64,000 nt of DNA from Palsa-504 sp963744575. Lineage in GTDB: Bacteria > Actinomycetota > Actinomycetes > Streptosporangiales > Streptosporangiaceae. The stretch covers positions 124,001 to 188,000 of the forward strand of contig CAVUUF010000014.1 in the NCBI GenBank assembly GCA_963744575.1, written 5' to 3'. Both the position numbers and the translations under genes were made by a program. This document shows positions 14,781 through 24,234 of this stretch, piece by piece (position 1 is the stretch's first letter; each line of letters opens with the position of its first letter). A model generated the notes under the pieces. It saw only the letters and a list, made by a program, of their open reading frames with translations. It searched no databases and had not been told where the DNA came from.

Positions 14781-17700
14781 CTAGCTGACGCAAGCCGGAC
14801 CGAGTAGCTGCTTCAGGTCGCCGATCAGGGCGGGTGAGGTGGCTACTCGGAGCTTGTCGTCGAGCCGGACCACCGTGGTGCGCTCGTGGCCGCGCAGCCT
14901 GAGGTGCACCTCGGTGCGGCCGGGGTGGGTGACCAGGACCTCCCGGAGCCGCTCGACCACCGGCGGCACGCACCTGGCCACCGGCATCGATACCACGAAG
15001 GGGCCCGAATCGTCCACGGACAGGTCCGGGATGGTCAGGTCCATGGCGATCAGCTTGGGGACGTCATCCCGGCGGTCCACCTTCCCCTTCACCACCACCA
15101 CCGCGTCCTCGGCGATCGAGGTGGCGTACAGCTGGTAGGTCTGCGGGAAGAACAGCACCTCGATGGCCCCGCCCAGATCCTCCAGGGTGGCCGCGGCCCA
15201 CTGGTTGCCCTGCTTGGTCACCTTGCGCTGCACGCCGGACAGGATGCCGCCGATCTTGACGATCTGCGCGTCTGAGCGGTCGCCGGCCCGTGGCCGTGGT
15301 TCGGCGTCGTCAGCCATCAGGTCGGCGAGGGAGCAGTCGCTCTCCCTGGCGATGATGTGCTCGATACCGAACAGCGGGTGATCGGAGACGTAAAGCCCGA
15401 GCATCTCGCGCTCGAAGTTCAGCCGGGTGGTCTTGTCCCACTCCCCCGCCGGGACGGGTACGTCGAAGACCGTCTCCGCCTCGGTGTCACCGCCGAACAG
15501 CGAGTCCTGCCCCATCGCCTCGTTGCGCTTGATGTCGATCACGGCGTCGACGGCCTGCTCGTGCACAAGCGCCAGTCCCTTGCGCGCGTCCTCGAGCGAA
15601 TCGAAGGCGCCCGCCTTGATCAGCGACTCGATGACCCGCTTGTTGCACACCGCCAGGGGGACCTTGCGCAGGAAGTCGGAGAAGCCGGTGAACCCGCCCT
15701 TGGCTTTGCGGGCCGCGATGATGGCCTCCACCACGTTGGTGCCTACGTTGCGGATGGCGGCCAGGCCGAACCTGATGTCCCTGCCGACCGGCGCGAACGT
15801 CGCCACCGACTCGTTGACGTCGGGCGGCAGCACCTTGATGCCCATCCGGCGGCACTCGCTGAGGTAGAGCGCCGACTTGTCTTTGTCGTCGGCGACCGAG
15901 GTGAGCAGCGCGGCCATGTACTCGGCGGGGTAGTTCGCCTTCAGGTAGGCGGTCCAGTACGACACCAGGCCGTACGCGGCGGAGTGCGCCTTGTTGAAGG
16001 CGTAGCCGGCGAAGGGAACGAGGACATCCCAGACGGCCTGGATCGCCCGGTCGGAGTAACCGCGCTCCCGGCAGCCCCGGTGGAAGGGGACGAACTCCTT
16101 GTCCAGGATCTCCTTCTTCTTCTTGCCCATGGCCCGGCGGAGCAGGTCCGCCTGGCCCAGCGTGTACCCGGCCAGGATCTGAGCGGCCTTCTGCACCTGC
16201 TCCTGGTAGACGATCAGGCCGTAGGTGGGCTCGAGCACCTCGCGTAGCGGCTCCTCGAGTTCCCGGTGGATCGGCGTGATCTCCTGCTGCCCGTTCTTGC
16301 GCAGCGCGTAGTTGATGTGCGAGTTCACGCCCATCGGACCGGGCCGGTACAGGGCGCCGACGGCGGAGATGTCCTCGAAGTTGTCCGGCTTCATCAGCCG
16401 CAGCAGCGAACGCATCGGGCCGCCGTCGAACTGGAAGACTCCCAGGGTGTCGCCCCGGCCGAGCAGTTCGTAGGTGGCCTTGTCGTCCAGCGTCAGGCCG
16501 AGCAGGTCGACCGCGACGCCCCGGTTTTTCTTGATCGCCGCGATCGCATCGGCCATGATCGTCAGGTTGCGCAGGCCGAGGAAGTCCATCTTCAGCAACC
16601 CGAGACCCTCGCAGGTCGGGTAGTCGAACTGCGTGATGACGGCGCCGTCGGCGTGCCGGGTCCACACCGGGATGTGGTCGGTCAGCGGCTCCGCCGACAT
16701 GATCACGCCGGCCGCGTGCACGCCCGGCTGGCGGATCAGCCCCTCGATTCCGCGCGCCTTGTCAATGACCTGCTTGACCTCGGCTTCCGCATCGTAGAGC
16801 GCGCGGATCTCGGTGGCCTCCTTGTACCGGGGGTGCGCCCCGTCGAACACCCCGGACAGCGGCATGTCCTTGCCCAGCACGGCGGGCGGGTAGGTCTTGG
16901 TGATCCGGTCGCCCAGCGCGTAGGGGAAGCCGAGGACCCGGCAGGCGTCCTTGATCGCGGCCTTGGCCTTGATCGTGCCGTAGGTAACGATCTGCGCGAC
17001 CTTGTCCGAGCCCCACTTCTGGGTCACGTACCTGATCATGTCGGCGCGCCCGCGCTCGTCGAAGTCGATGTCGATGTCGGGCATGGATACGCGCTCTGGG
17101 TTCAGGAACCGCTCGAAGATCAGGCCGTGCACCAGCGGGTCCAGGTCGGTGATGCCCAGCGCGTAGGAGACGATCGAGCCGGCCGCGGAGCCGCGGCCCG
17201 GGCCGACCGCCACGCCGTTGTTCTTCGCCCAGTTGATGAAGTCGGCCACGACGAGGAAGTAAGCGGGGAACCCCATCTGGCAGATGACCTGGATCTCGTA
17301 TTCGGCCTGCCTGCGGCGCTGCTCGTCGTAGCCGTCCGGGTAGCGCCGGTCCATGCCCTGCCAGACCTCGGCGCTGAACAGCTCGCCCTCGGACGCGTAG
17401 CCCTCCGGGATCGGGAACCTCGGCATGAGGTTGATGAACTCGAACATGCCGCTCGCATCGACCCGGTCGGCGATCAGCAGCTGGCTGTTCCGGCAGCCCT
17501 GCTGCCAGATGTCGCTGCTGTCGAGGCCGTACATCGCCGCGGCCGGCTTGATGTAGTAGCCGCCGCCCTCGAGCCGGAATCGGTCGGCGTCCGCCAGGGT
17601 CTTCCCGGTCTGGATGCACAGCAGCAGGTCGTGGCTCTCCGCGTCGCTCTCGCGGGTGTAGTGCGAGTCGTTGGTGACGACCGGCGGGATGGCGAGCTTC

Positions 17701-18338
17701 CTGCCTATCTCGAGCAGCCCGTCACGAACCCGGCGCTCGATGTCGAGGTCGTGCTCCATCAGCTCGAGAAAGTAGTTCTCCTTCCCGAAGATGTCCTGCC
17801 ACTCGGCGGCGGCCTTGACCGCCTCGCCGAACTGACCCAGGCGGAGCCGGGTCTGCAGCTCGCCGGAGGGGCAGCCGGTAGAGGCCATCAGCCCGGCGGC
17901 GTGCTCGGCGATGATCTCCTTGTCCATCCGCGGCCACTTGACCAGCCAGCCCTCCGCGTAGGAGCGCGAGGAGAGCTTGAAGAGGTTGTGCAGTCCCTGC
18001 TTGTTGCGCGCCCAGATCGTCTTGTGCAGGTAGGCCCCGCTGGCCGAGATGTCGTCCTTTTTCTGGTGTGGCTGGCCCCAGAGGATGCGGGCCGTGTTCC
18101 CCCGCGCTTCCGGCGCCACGTAGGCCTCGATGCCGATCACCGGCGTGATGCCCGCGTCTTTGGCCTGCCGGTGAAACTCGGCGGCACCGTACATGTTGCC
18201 GTGGTCGGTCATCGCCACGTGCGTCATGCCCTGGCTCTTGACCTCCGCGAACAGGTCCTTCAGCCGGGCGGCGCCATCCAGCATCGAGTATTCGGTGTGC
18301 ACGTGCAGGTGAGCGTACGGCGCACCGGACTCGGCCAT
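14781..18338 (-). CDS. dnaE: DNA polymerase III alpha subunit (replicative)
   Basis: A C-family polymerase, full length at 1185 residues. PHP domain at the N-terminus: AHLHVHTEYSMLDGA and TDHGNMYGAAEFH. Polymerase palm: GPGRGSAAGSIVSYALGIT and PDIDIDFDERGR with catalytic aspartates. Fingers and Gly/His motifs: QPGVHAAGVIMS and PGPMGVNSHINYALRKNG. C-terminal OB fold: IVKIGGILSGVQRKVTKQG. This is the DnaE1 type; actinobacterial DnaE2 is shorter and lacks this C-terminus. GGAGG precedes the ATG. It converges with the tandem paralogue pair. Confidence 0.98.
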   Translation of the reverse strand: MAESGAPYAHLHVHTEYSMLDGAARLKDLFAEVKSQGMTHVAMTDHGNMYGAAEFHRQAKDAGITPVIGIEAYVAPEARGNTARILWGQPHQKKDDISASGAYLHKTIWARNKQGLHNLFKLSSRSYAEGWLVKWPRMDKEIIAEHAAGLMASTGCPSGELQTRLRLGQFGEAVKAAAEWQDIFGKENYFLELMEHDLDIERRVRDGLLEIGRKLAIPPVVTNDSHYTRESDAESHDLLLCIQTGKTLADADRFRLEGGGYYIKPAAAMYGLDSSDIWQQGCRNSQLLIADRVDASGMFEFINLMPRFPIPEGYASEGELFSAEVWQGMDRRYPDGYDEQRRRQAEYEIQVICQMGFPAYFLVVADFINWAKNNGVAVGPGRGSAAGSIVSYALGITDLDPLVHGLIFERFLNPERVSMPDIDIDFDERGRADMIRYVTQKWGSDKVAQIVTYGTIKAKAAIKDACRVLGFPYALGDRITKTYPPAVLGKDMPLSGVFDGAHPRYKEATEIRALYDAEAEVKQVIDKARGIEGLIRQPGVHAAGVIMSAEPLTDHIPVWTRHADGAVITQFDYPTCEGLGLLKMDFLGLRNLTIMADAIAAIKKNRGVAVDLLGLTLDDKATYELLGRGDTLGVFQFDGGPMRSLLRLMKPDNFEDISAVGALYRPGPMGVNSHINYALRKNGQQEITPIHRELEEPLREVLEPTYGLIVYQEQVQKAAQILAGYTLGQADLLRRAMGKKKKEILDKEFVPFHRGCRERGYSDRAIQAVWDVLVPFAGYAFNKAHSAAYGLVSYWTAYLKANYPAEYMAALLTSVADDKDKSALYLSECRRMGIKVLPPDVNESVATFAPVGRDIRFGLAAIRNVGTNVVEAIIAARKAKGGFTGFSDFLRKVPLAVCNKRVIESLIKAGAFDSLEDARKGLALVHEQAVDAVIDIKRNEAMGQDSLFGGDTEAETVFDVPVPAGEWDKTTRLNFEREMLGLYVSDHPLFGIEHIIARESDCSLADLMADDAEPRPRAGDRSDAQIVKIGGILSGVQRKVTKQGNQWAAATLEDLGGAIEVLFFPQTYQLYATSIAEDAVVVVKGKVDRRDDVPKLIAMDLTIPDLSVDDSGPFVVSMPVARCVPPVVERLREVLVTHPGRTEVHLRLRGHERTTVVRLDDKLRVATSPALIGDLKQLLGPACVS

Positions 18339-18490
18339 GACGATCGCCTCCTCGGTGCTGTCTCACATGGGCATGCGACGCAGCGCGCATGACCCTGCCG
18401 GGCCTGCGCGTTTAGCTATCAACCGGTGCTCACCACCTTAACGGAGACAGGCCCTCGCCGCGGGTCTGGCGCGCCGGCCGGGTAATACAG

Positions 18491-18516
18491 GTATCGGGAC
18501 CAGTACCGGCCGATAC
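18491..18516. repeat. Inverted repeat upstream of dnaE
   Basis: GTATCGG, 12 bases, CCGATAC: perfect 7-bp arms in the roughly 240-base interval between the MDMPI-like gene and dnaE. The 18339-18581 interval holds no convincing ORF. The repeat could be an operator or a terminator for the upstream gene; nothing else distinguishes these. Confidence 0.35.
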
Positions 18517-18581
18517 GACATTTCCGCAGCCGGCGATCCAGCCGGCCGGGGATGGGCGGCTGCGGCCGACGGCCGGGCTGG

Positions 18582-19355
18582 TCAGCCCCAGCGGACGCGG
18601 ACGCTGCCTTGCCAGGCCGTGAGCAGGGCGGGATCGCCGGTGACGGCGACGCCAGCCTGTGCGGCACCGGCGCGGTTCCACAGGAACAGGTAGACGCCGG
18701 AGGCGGGACCGCGCACCGTGCACCGCGCATCCCCGGCCGCGTCGTCACCGTTCTCGCGGCGCGGATGCAGGCGCCCGTCGCGGGCCTCGATGGACCACGC
18801 CTCGCCGGTATCGGAGGCGGCCACCCGCAGCCGGCCGCCGACATCGGTGCCGGGCTGGTACTTGCGCCGTCGGCCGAAACCCGTGATCAGCTCGTCGATG
18901 CCGTCCGCAGCGAAGTGCGCGGGATACTCGGCCATTACGCCGGTGGCGCTTTCCGCATCGGCCCGGTGGATCGCGGTCTCGTGGGCCTGGCGGCGCGCCC
19001 AGAAGGCCAGCGGAGACGGGGCAGCCATGAAGGTGGCGCATTCGACGGCGGGGTCGGCCGTGGTCAGGGTCTCGACCAGCGCGGCGTGGCCCGCGCGGAA
19101 CCAGTCGAGCAGCCCGGGGTCGGGCGCGCCGCCATCCAGGATGTCCGCCTCCGGCGGCCCTTCGATCACGCGTTCCGGGCATTCGGTGATGTGCCGGGCC
19201 GCCCACCGGTGGATGTAGCCGGTATGCCGCAGCAGGTCCTTGACCAGCCAGGGCGGACAGGGCGGGACGGGGGCGTCGAGGCCGGCCCGGTCCGCCGCGT
19301 CGGCCATCAAAGTGCCCTGCAGGTGCAGCGCGTCCAGGTGCTCAGCGATCTCCAC
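18582..19355 (-). CDS. Maleylpyruvate isomerase family mycothiol-dependent enzyme
   Basis: 257 residues. N-terminal MDMPI/DinB-like bundle: LDAPVPPCPPWLVKDLLRHTGYIHRWAARHI, and HETAIHRADAES (about 127-138) with the third metal ligand. The C-terminal part (GGRLRVAASDTGEAWSIEARD, VRGPASGVYLFLWNR) is the MDMPI_C sterol-carrier-like domain. The family uses mycothiol as cofactor in characterised members; the substrate here is unknown. I choose GTG (VEIAEHLDALHL), five bases after the rluD stop, because sequence upstream in this frame is a shadow of rluD. Confidence 0.85.
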   Translation of the reverse strand: MEIAEHLDALHLQGTLMADAADRAGLDAPVPPCPPWLVKDLLRHTGYIHRWAARHITECPERVIEGPPEADILDGGAPDPGLLDWFRAGHAALVETLTTADPAVECATFMAAPSPLAFWARRQAHETAIHRADAESATGVMAEYPAHFAADGIDELITGFGRRRKYQPGTDVGGRLRVAASDTGEAWSIEARDGRLHPRRENGDDAAGDARCTVRGPASGVYLFLWNRAGAAQAGVAVTGDPALLTAWQGSVRVRWG

Positions 19356-19360
19356 GATGG

Positions 19361-20290
19361 TCAGCTTTCGGCGCGCAGGATGTCTAGGGCGTGGGCCAGG
19401 TCGGCGGGGTAGTCGCTGGTGAACGTGACCTCGCGGCCGTCCGCGGGGTGGGCGAACGTCAGGCTGACCGCGTGCAGCCACTGGCGCGTCAGGCCGAGCC
19501 GGGCGGCCAGCACCGGGTCGGCGCCGTAAAGCAGGTCGCCCGCGCACGGATGCCTGATGGCCGCCATGTGCACCCGGATCTGGTGAGTCCGGCCGGTTTC
19601 CAGGTGCACGCCGACCAGGCTGGCGGCCCGGAAGGCCTCCAGCGTGTCGTAGTGGGTCACGCTCGGGCGGCCGTCGCTGACCACCGCGAACCGGCCGTCG
19701 CCGGACGGGTGCCTGCCGATGGGCGCGTCCACCGTGCCGCGCAGCGGATCGGGATGCCCCTGGACGAGCGCGTGGTAGCGCTTGTCCGCAGTGCGCTCGC
19801 GGAAGGCCCGCTTGAGCGCGCTGTAGGCCCGCTCGCTCTTGGCCACCACCATCACGCCGGTGGTGTTGGCGTCCAGCCGGTGCACGATGCCCTGGCGTTC
19901 GGCGGCACCGCTGGTCGCCACCGTGTGCCCGGCCGCGATCAGCCCGCCGATGACGGTCGGCCCGGACCAGCCGGGGGTCGGGTGCGCAGCCACTCCGCGG
20001 GGCTTGTCGACCACTACGATGTCGTCGTCCTCGTACCGGACGACCAGACCCTCGACGGGTCGCGGGGGTGCGGCCGGACGGGGTGGCGGCAGCGTGACCC
20101 GCAGTGGGTCCCCGGTCAGCACGCGGTCCGACTTCGCCGGGGCGCGCCCGTCGAGCAGCACCAGGCCGTCGCCGATCAGCTCCGCAGCCCGGGCTCTGGA
20201 CAGCCCGAACATCCTGGCCAGCGCGGCGTCGAGCCGCTCGCCGTCCAGGCCTTCGGGCACCAGGACCTCGCGCTCGCCCGGGGTCGTCAT
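19361..20290 (-). CDS. rluD: Ribosomal large subunit pseudouridine synthase (RluA/RluD family)
   Basis: 309 residues. N-terminal S4 RNA-binding domain (ERLDAALARMFGLSRARAAELI, about 17-60) and the RluA catalytic domain with the Asp motif GIVHRLDANTTGVMVVAK at about 135-152. TGRTHQIRVHMAAIRHPCAGD is also characteristic. RluD makes pseudouridines in helix 69 of 23S rRNA; the exact target here is inferred from family and from the lspA-rluD pairing, which is widespread. The start overlaps the lspA stop by 4 bases. Confidence 0.95.
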   Translation of the reverse strand: MTTPGEREVLVPEGLDGERLDAALARMFGLSRARAAELIGDGLVLLDGRAPAKSDRVLTGDPLRVTLPPPRPAAPPRPVEGLVVRYEDDDIVVVDKPRGVAAHPTPGWSGPTVIGGLIAAGHTVATSGAAERQGIVHRLDANTTGVMVVAKSERAYSALKRAFRERTADKRYHALVQGHPDPLRGTVDAPIGRHPSGDGRFAVVSDGRPSVTHYDTLEAFRAASLVGVHLETGRTHQIRVHMAAIRHPCAGDLLYGADPVLAARLGLTRQWLHAVSLTFAHPADGREVTFTSDYPADLAHALDILRAES

Positions 20291-20799
20291 CGCGCTGATT
20301 CCGGTACGGGCCTGGTCCCGTCCAGCCGGACGCCGCGCAGCGCCAGCAAGACGACCAGCACGCCGGCGCAGACGATGGCGGAGTCGGCCAGGTTGAAGAC
20401 CGGCCAGTGCGGCAGTTCGATCCAGTCGACCACGTGGCCCTGGAACACGCCGGGCGTGCGGAAGATCCGGTCGATCAGGTTGCCGGTGGCCCCGCCGAGC
20501 AGCAGGCCGAAGGCGACGGCCCAGCCGATGCTGCGCAGGTGCCTGGCGGTGCGCAGGATGTAGACGATGACGCCGAGGGCGATGGCGGTAAACACGATCG
20601 TCATTGACGTGCCGATGCTGAACGCGGCTCCGCCGTTACGGGTGAGCGTGATCGTCAGCAGCCCGCCGAGCAGCCGGATCGGCGCGTGGTCCGGCATCCT
20701 GGCCACCACGATGGCCTTGGAGATGACGTCGGCGGCGACGACGAACACGGCCACCGCGAACAGCAACCCGACCCGGCGCGGCCGCACCGGCACATTCAT
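20287..20799 (-). CDS. lspA: Lipoprotein signal peptidase (signal peptidase II)
   Basis: An aspartic protease of the membrane that removes the signal peptide after Lgt has modified the lipobox cysteine. 170 residues, four membrane helices. Conserved boxes: LTRNGGAAFSIG, LGGATGNLIDRIFR with catalytic Asp, and WPVFNLADSAIVCAG with the second Asp. It is divergent from ileS with about 40 bases between, so both promoters share this gap. Confidence 0.96.
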   Translation of the reverse strand: MNVPVRPRRVGLLFAVAVFVVAADVISKAIVVARMPDHAPIRLLGGLLTITLTRNGGAAFSIGTSMTIVFTAIALGVIVYILRTARHLRSIGWAVAFGLLLGGATGNLIDRIFRTPGVFQGHVVDWIELPHWPVFNLADSAIVCAGVLVVLLALRGVRLDGTRPVPESAR

Positions 20800-20827
20800 G
20801 ATGAGTTAGCTTAGCTGCGCTTTCGGC

Positions 20828-20833
20828 TACGCT
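20828..20833 (+). promoter_or_regulatory. -10 element of ileS promoter
   Basis: TACGCT (TAnnnT) ends 6 bases before the ileS GTG, again leaderless spacing, with no ribosome site. The 40-base lspA-ileS gap leaves no room for a T-box leader. Confidence 0.55.
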
Positions 20834-20839
20834 GGGCCG

Positions 20840-23800
20840 GTGCAGGGATTCGAGCCGCTGCCCGCGCAGGTCGACCTGCCCGCGCTCGAGCGAGAAATAC
20901 TCACCCGCTGGCAGGAAGCCGGGGTCTTCGAGCGGTCGCTGAAGCAGACCGAGGACGGGCCGCGCTGGACCTTTTACGAGGGGCCGCCGACCGCCAACGG
21001 GATGCCGGGCGTGCATCACGTCGAGGCGCGCACCTTCAAGGACCTGTTCCCCAGGTTCAAGACCATGCAGGGCTACCACGTCCCGCGCAAGGCCGGCTGG
21101 GATTGCCACGGGCTGCCAGTCGAGGTGGCGGTGGAGAAGGAACTCGGCTTTACCGGCAAGCGCGACATCGAGGCCTACGGGGTGGCCGAGTTCAACGCGC
21201 GCTGCCGCGAATCGGTGCTCAGGCACGTGGACGCGTGGCTGGAGATGTCGCGGCGGATGGGTTACTGGGCCGACACCGACCACGCCTACCAGACCATGGA
21301 CCCCAGCTATGTGGAGTCGGTCTGGTGGTCGCTGAAGCAGGTGTGGGAGCAGGGGCTGCTGGTCCGCGACCACCGGATCAGCCCGTACTGCCCGCGCTGC
21401 GGCACGCCGCTGTCCGACGCCGAGCTGGGCCAGGAGGACGTCTACCAGATCGTTTCCGACCCGGCCATCACGGTGAGATTCCGGCTGCTGGCCCGGCCCG
21501 AGGGAATGCCGCGCGAACTCGAGGGCGCCGACCTGCTGGTCTGGACGACGACGCCGTGGACCCTGGTCGCCAACACCGCGGTGGCGGTGCACCCGGACGC
21601 CAGCTACGTAGTAGCGCGCCGACCCGCGGACGGGGACCGGGTGGTGGTCGCCGACGACCTGTTCAGCCGGGTGCTGGGCGACGGATGGCAGGTGGCGGCC
21701 AGATTCCAGGGCAGGGAGCTGATCGGGGCGAGATACCGTCCCCCGTTCGGCATCATAAAAATCCCCGGTGCTCATGTCGTCGTCCCAGGGTCATTCGTGA
21801 CCACGGAGGATGGCACCGGGCTGGTCCACCTGGCGCCGGCCTTCGGCGCCGACGACATGGAGGCGTCGCGCGCGTACGGGCTGCCTGTGGTCAACCCGGT
21901 CAAGCCGGACGGCCACTTCGAGGACGACCTGCCGCTGGTCGGCGGGATGTTCTTCAAGGACGCCGACCGGCGGCTGATCGCCGACCTGGACGACCGCGGC
22001 CTGCTGTTCCGGTCGCAGCGGCACGAGCACAGCTACCCGCACTGCTGGCGATGCGGCACCCTGCTGCTCTACTACGCGGTGCCCTCGTGGTACATCAAGA
22101 CCACCGCGATCAAGGACAAGCTGCTGGCCGAGAACGAGCGGACGAACTGGTATCCGGAGACGGTCAAGCACGGCCGTTACGGCGAGTGGCTGCGGAACAA
22201 CGTGGACTGGGCCCTGTCGCGGACCAGGTACTGGGGCACGCCGCTGCCGCTGTGGGCGTGCTCGGAGTCGCACCTGACCTGCGTCGGCTCACTGGCCGAA
22301 CTGTCTTCGCTGGCTGGCCGGGACCTGACCGGGCTGGACCCGCACCGGCCGTTCGTGGATTCGGTCACGTTCCCGTGCCCCACATGCGAGGGCGAGGCGC
22401 GGCGGGTGCCCGAGGTGATCGACGTCTGGTACGACTCGGGCTCGATGCCGTTCGCGCAGTTCGGCGCGCCGTGGCGGGACGAGGCGGAATTCGAGGTGTC
22501 GTACCCGGCGCAGTTCATCTGCGAGGCGCTGGACCAGACCCGGGGCTGGTTCTACTCGCTGATGGCCGTGGGGACGCTGGTGCTGGGTCGTTCGGCGTAC
22601 GAGAACGTGGTGTGCGTGGGGCTGCTCGTCGACGACACCGGCCGCAAGATGAGCAAGCACCTGGGCAACGTGCTCGAGCCCCTGCCCTTGATGGAGAGGC
22701 ACGGGGCCGACGCGCTGCGCTGGTTCTTCGCGGCCTCCGGCTCGCCGTGGGGCGCGCGGCGGGTGGGGCACGACGTGCTCGGCGAGATCGTCAGGAAGGT
22801 GCTGCTCACCTACTGGAACACGGCGTCGTTCCTGGTGCTGTACGCGAACGCGGGCGGCTGGTCTTTGTCGGACGCCGCGCCCGCGGTGGCGGAGCGGCCG
22901 CTGCTCGACCGGTGGATGCTGAGCGAACTGCACGCGGTGGTCAGGGACGTGACGGCGTCGCTGGAGGCCTTCGACACCGCGGCCGCGGGGCGGCAGCTGG
23001 CGACCTTCATCGACGACCTGTCCAACTGGTACGTGCGGCGGTCGCGGCGGCGGTTCTGGGCGGGGCCTTCGTCGGTGGCGGGGGCGGCGGCGTTCGCCAC
23101 GCTGCATGAGTGCGTGACCACGCTGACGCTGCTGATGGCGTCGTTCACGCCGTTCGTGACCGACTATGTCTGGAGTGTGCTGCGACGCGCGGGGGCACCC
23201 GAGTCGGTCCACCTGGCGTCGTGGCCTTCTTCCGACGGCGCGCTGATCGATCCGGCTCTGTCGGCGCAGATGGCGCTGGCCCGGCGACTGGTGGAGCTGG
23301 GACGTTCGGCCCGGTCGGGGGCTTCGGTCCGGACCAGGCAGCCGCTGCGCGAGGCGCTGATCGGGGCGGCCGGGTTTTCTGAGCTGCCTTCGGAGCTACG
23401 GTCGTTGATCGCCGCGGAGCTGAACGTTTCCTCCCTCGCCGTCCTGGGGGCTTCGGCTGGCGAACTGGTCGACTACGCGGTCAAGCCGAACTTCCGGGCG
23501 CTTGGCCGGCGATTCGGGGCTTCGACCCCGCTGGCGGCCGCGGCCATCGCCGCCGTCCCGGCCGCGGACATCGCGGTTGCCGTGCTGGCCGGGGGCACGG
23601 TGCCGGTGGCGGTTTCCGGTTCTGAGGTGCTGATCGGCGCGGACGACGTGATCGTGACCCAGACGCCGCGAGCGGGCTGGGCGGTGGCCACCGACGCGGG
23701 CGAGACCGTGGCGATCGACACCACCGTCACCCCGGAACTGCACAGCGAGGGGCTCGCGCGCGAGGTCATCAGGCTGGTCCAGGAGGCACGCAAGCACGAT

Positions 23801-23998
23801 GGCCTGGAGGTTTCCGACCGGATCTGGTTGCGCTGGTCGGCGTCTGATCCGGAGCTTGAGCGAGCGCTGACCGAACATGCGGCGCTGATCGGCGGCGAGG
23901 TGCTGGCAGTGGAGTTCGGGCCTGCTGTTTCGGGTGGTGACGCGTGGGAGCATTGGGACGAGGGTCTCGGCTTGCGGTTCTGGCTCGCCCGGGTCTGA
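20840..23998 (+). CDS. ileS: Isoleucyl-tRNA synthetase, type 2 (eukaryote-like)
   Basis: A class I synthetase of 1052 residues. The HIGH motif appears as PPTANGMPGVHHVEART and the second signature as GRKMSKHLGNVLEP (about 605). The editing domain includes LVWTTTPWTLVANTAVAV and FVTTEDGTGLVHLAPAFG with the Asp. The zinc-type CPRCGTPLS and the C-terminal VKPNFRALGRRFG also match. Overall pattern and the GxHH form place it with the type 2 IleRS of actinobacteria and eukaryotes, the class naturally less sensitive to mupirocin. GTG start, leaderless-type promoter. Confidence 0.97.
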   Translation: MQGFEPLPAQVDLPALEREILTRWQEAGVFERSLKQTEDGPRWTFYEGPPTANGMPGVHHVEARTFKDLFPRFKTMQGYHVPRKAGWDCHGLPVEVAVEKELGFTGKRDIEAYGVAEFNARCRESVLRHVDAWLEMSRRMGYWADTDHAYQTMDPSYVESVWWSLKQVWEQGLLVRDHRISPYCPRCGTPLSDAELGQEDVYQIVSDPAITVRFRLLARPEGMPRELEGADLLVWTTTPWTLVANTAVAVHPDASYVVARRPADGDRVVVADDLFSRVLGDGWQVAARFQGRELIGARYRPPFGIIKIPGAHVVVPGSFVTTEDGTGLVHLAPAFGADDMEASRAYGLPVVNPVKPDGHFEDDLPLVGGMFFKDADRRLIADLDDRGLLFRSQRHEHSYPHCWRCGTLLLYYAVPSWYIKTTAIKDKLLAENERTNWYPETVKHGRYGEWLRNNVDWALSRTRYWGTPLPLWACSESHLTCVGSLAELSSLAGRDLTGLDPHRPFVDSVTFPCPTCEGEARRVPEVIDVWYDSGSMPFAQFGAPWRDEAEFEVSYPAQFICEALDQTRGWFYSLMAVGTLVLGRSAYENVVCVGLLVDDTGRKMSKHLGNVLEPLPLMERHGADALRWFFAASGSPWGARRVGHDVLGEIVRKVLLTYWNTASFLVLYANAGGWSLSDAAPAVAERPLLDRWMLSELHAVVRDVTASLEAFDTAAAGRQLATFIDDLSNWYVRRSRRRFWAGPSSVAGAAAFATLHECVTTLTLLMASFTPFVTDYVWSVLRRAGAPESVHLASWPSSDGALIDPALSAQMALARRLVELGRSARSGASVRTRQPLREALIGAAGFSELPSELRSLIAAELNVSSLAVLGASAGELVDYAVKPNFRALGRRFGASTPLAAAAIAAVPAADIAVAVLAGGTVPVAVSGSEVLIGADDVIVTQTPRAGWAVATDAGETVAIDTTVTPELHSEGLAREVIRLVQEARKHDGLEVSDRIWLRWSASDPELERALTEHAALIGGEVLAVEFGPAVSGGDAWEHWDEGLGLRFWLARV

Positions 23999-24115
23999 GC
24001 GGGGCTGGGGTTTCCTGCGTGCGGGCCGTCCGGTGCGCCACGCCCACCTCACTTGCCCCGCTCGCCACATCCTGCGGCCTCGGACCTAGGCTGCAGCCCG
24101 CCCCGAGGGACAACG

Positions 24116-24163
24116 ATGTGGCAGCGATGCTGCCAGGGCAGCAGCAATGTGGCAGCGATGCTG
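24116..24163 (+). repeat. 17-bp direct repeat pair with hairpin downstream of ileS
   Basis: ATGTGGCAGCGATGCTG occurs twice, starts 31 bases apart, in the roughly 236-base gap between ileS and the next gene. The first copy extends into the perfect hairpin GGCAGC-GAT-GCTGCC. No U-tract follows. No ORF in the gap is convincing. It may be a bidirectional terminator or a protein-binding site. Confidence 0.5.
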
Positions 24164-24234
24164 TTCCCGGACGGCCTGCCGACGAACCGGGGCGGGGCCG
24201 GTGGTGCGCGAGGGGATACGGGGACAGCGGAGCA

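Noticed and set aside
16266..18392. Long plus-strand open frame antisense to dnaE
   Set aside because: Low-complexity His/Arg/Asp-rich translation opposite an unmistakable DNA polymerase; not coding.
20800..20839. T-box riboswitch upstream of ileS
   Set aside because: Only 40 bases separate lspA and ileS, far too short for a T-box leader.
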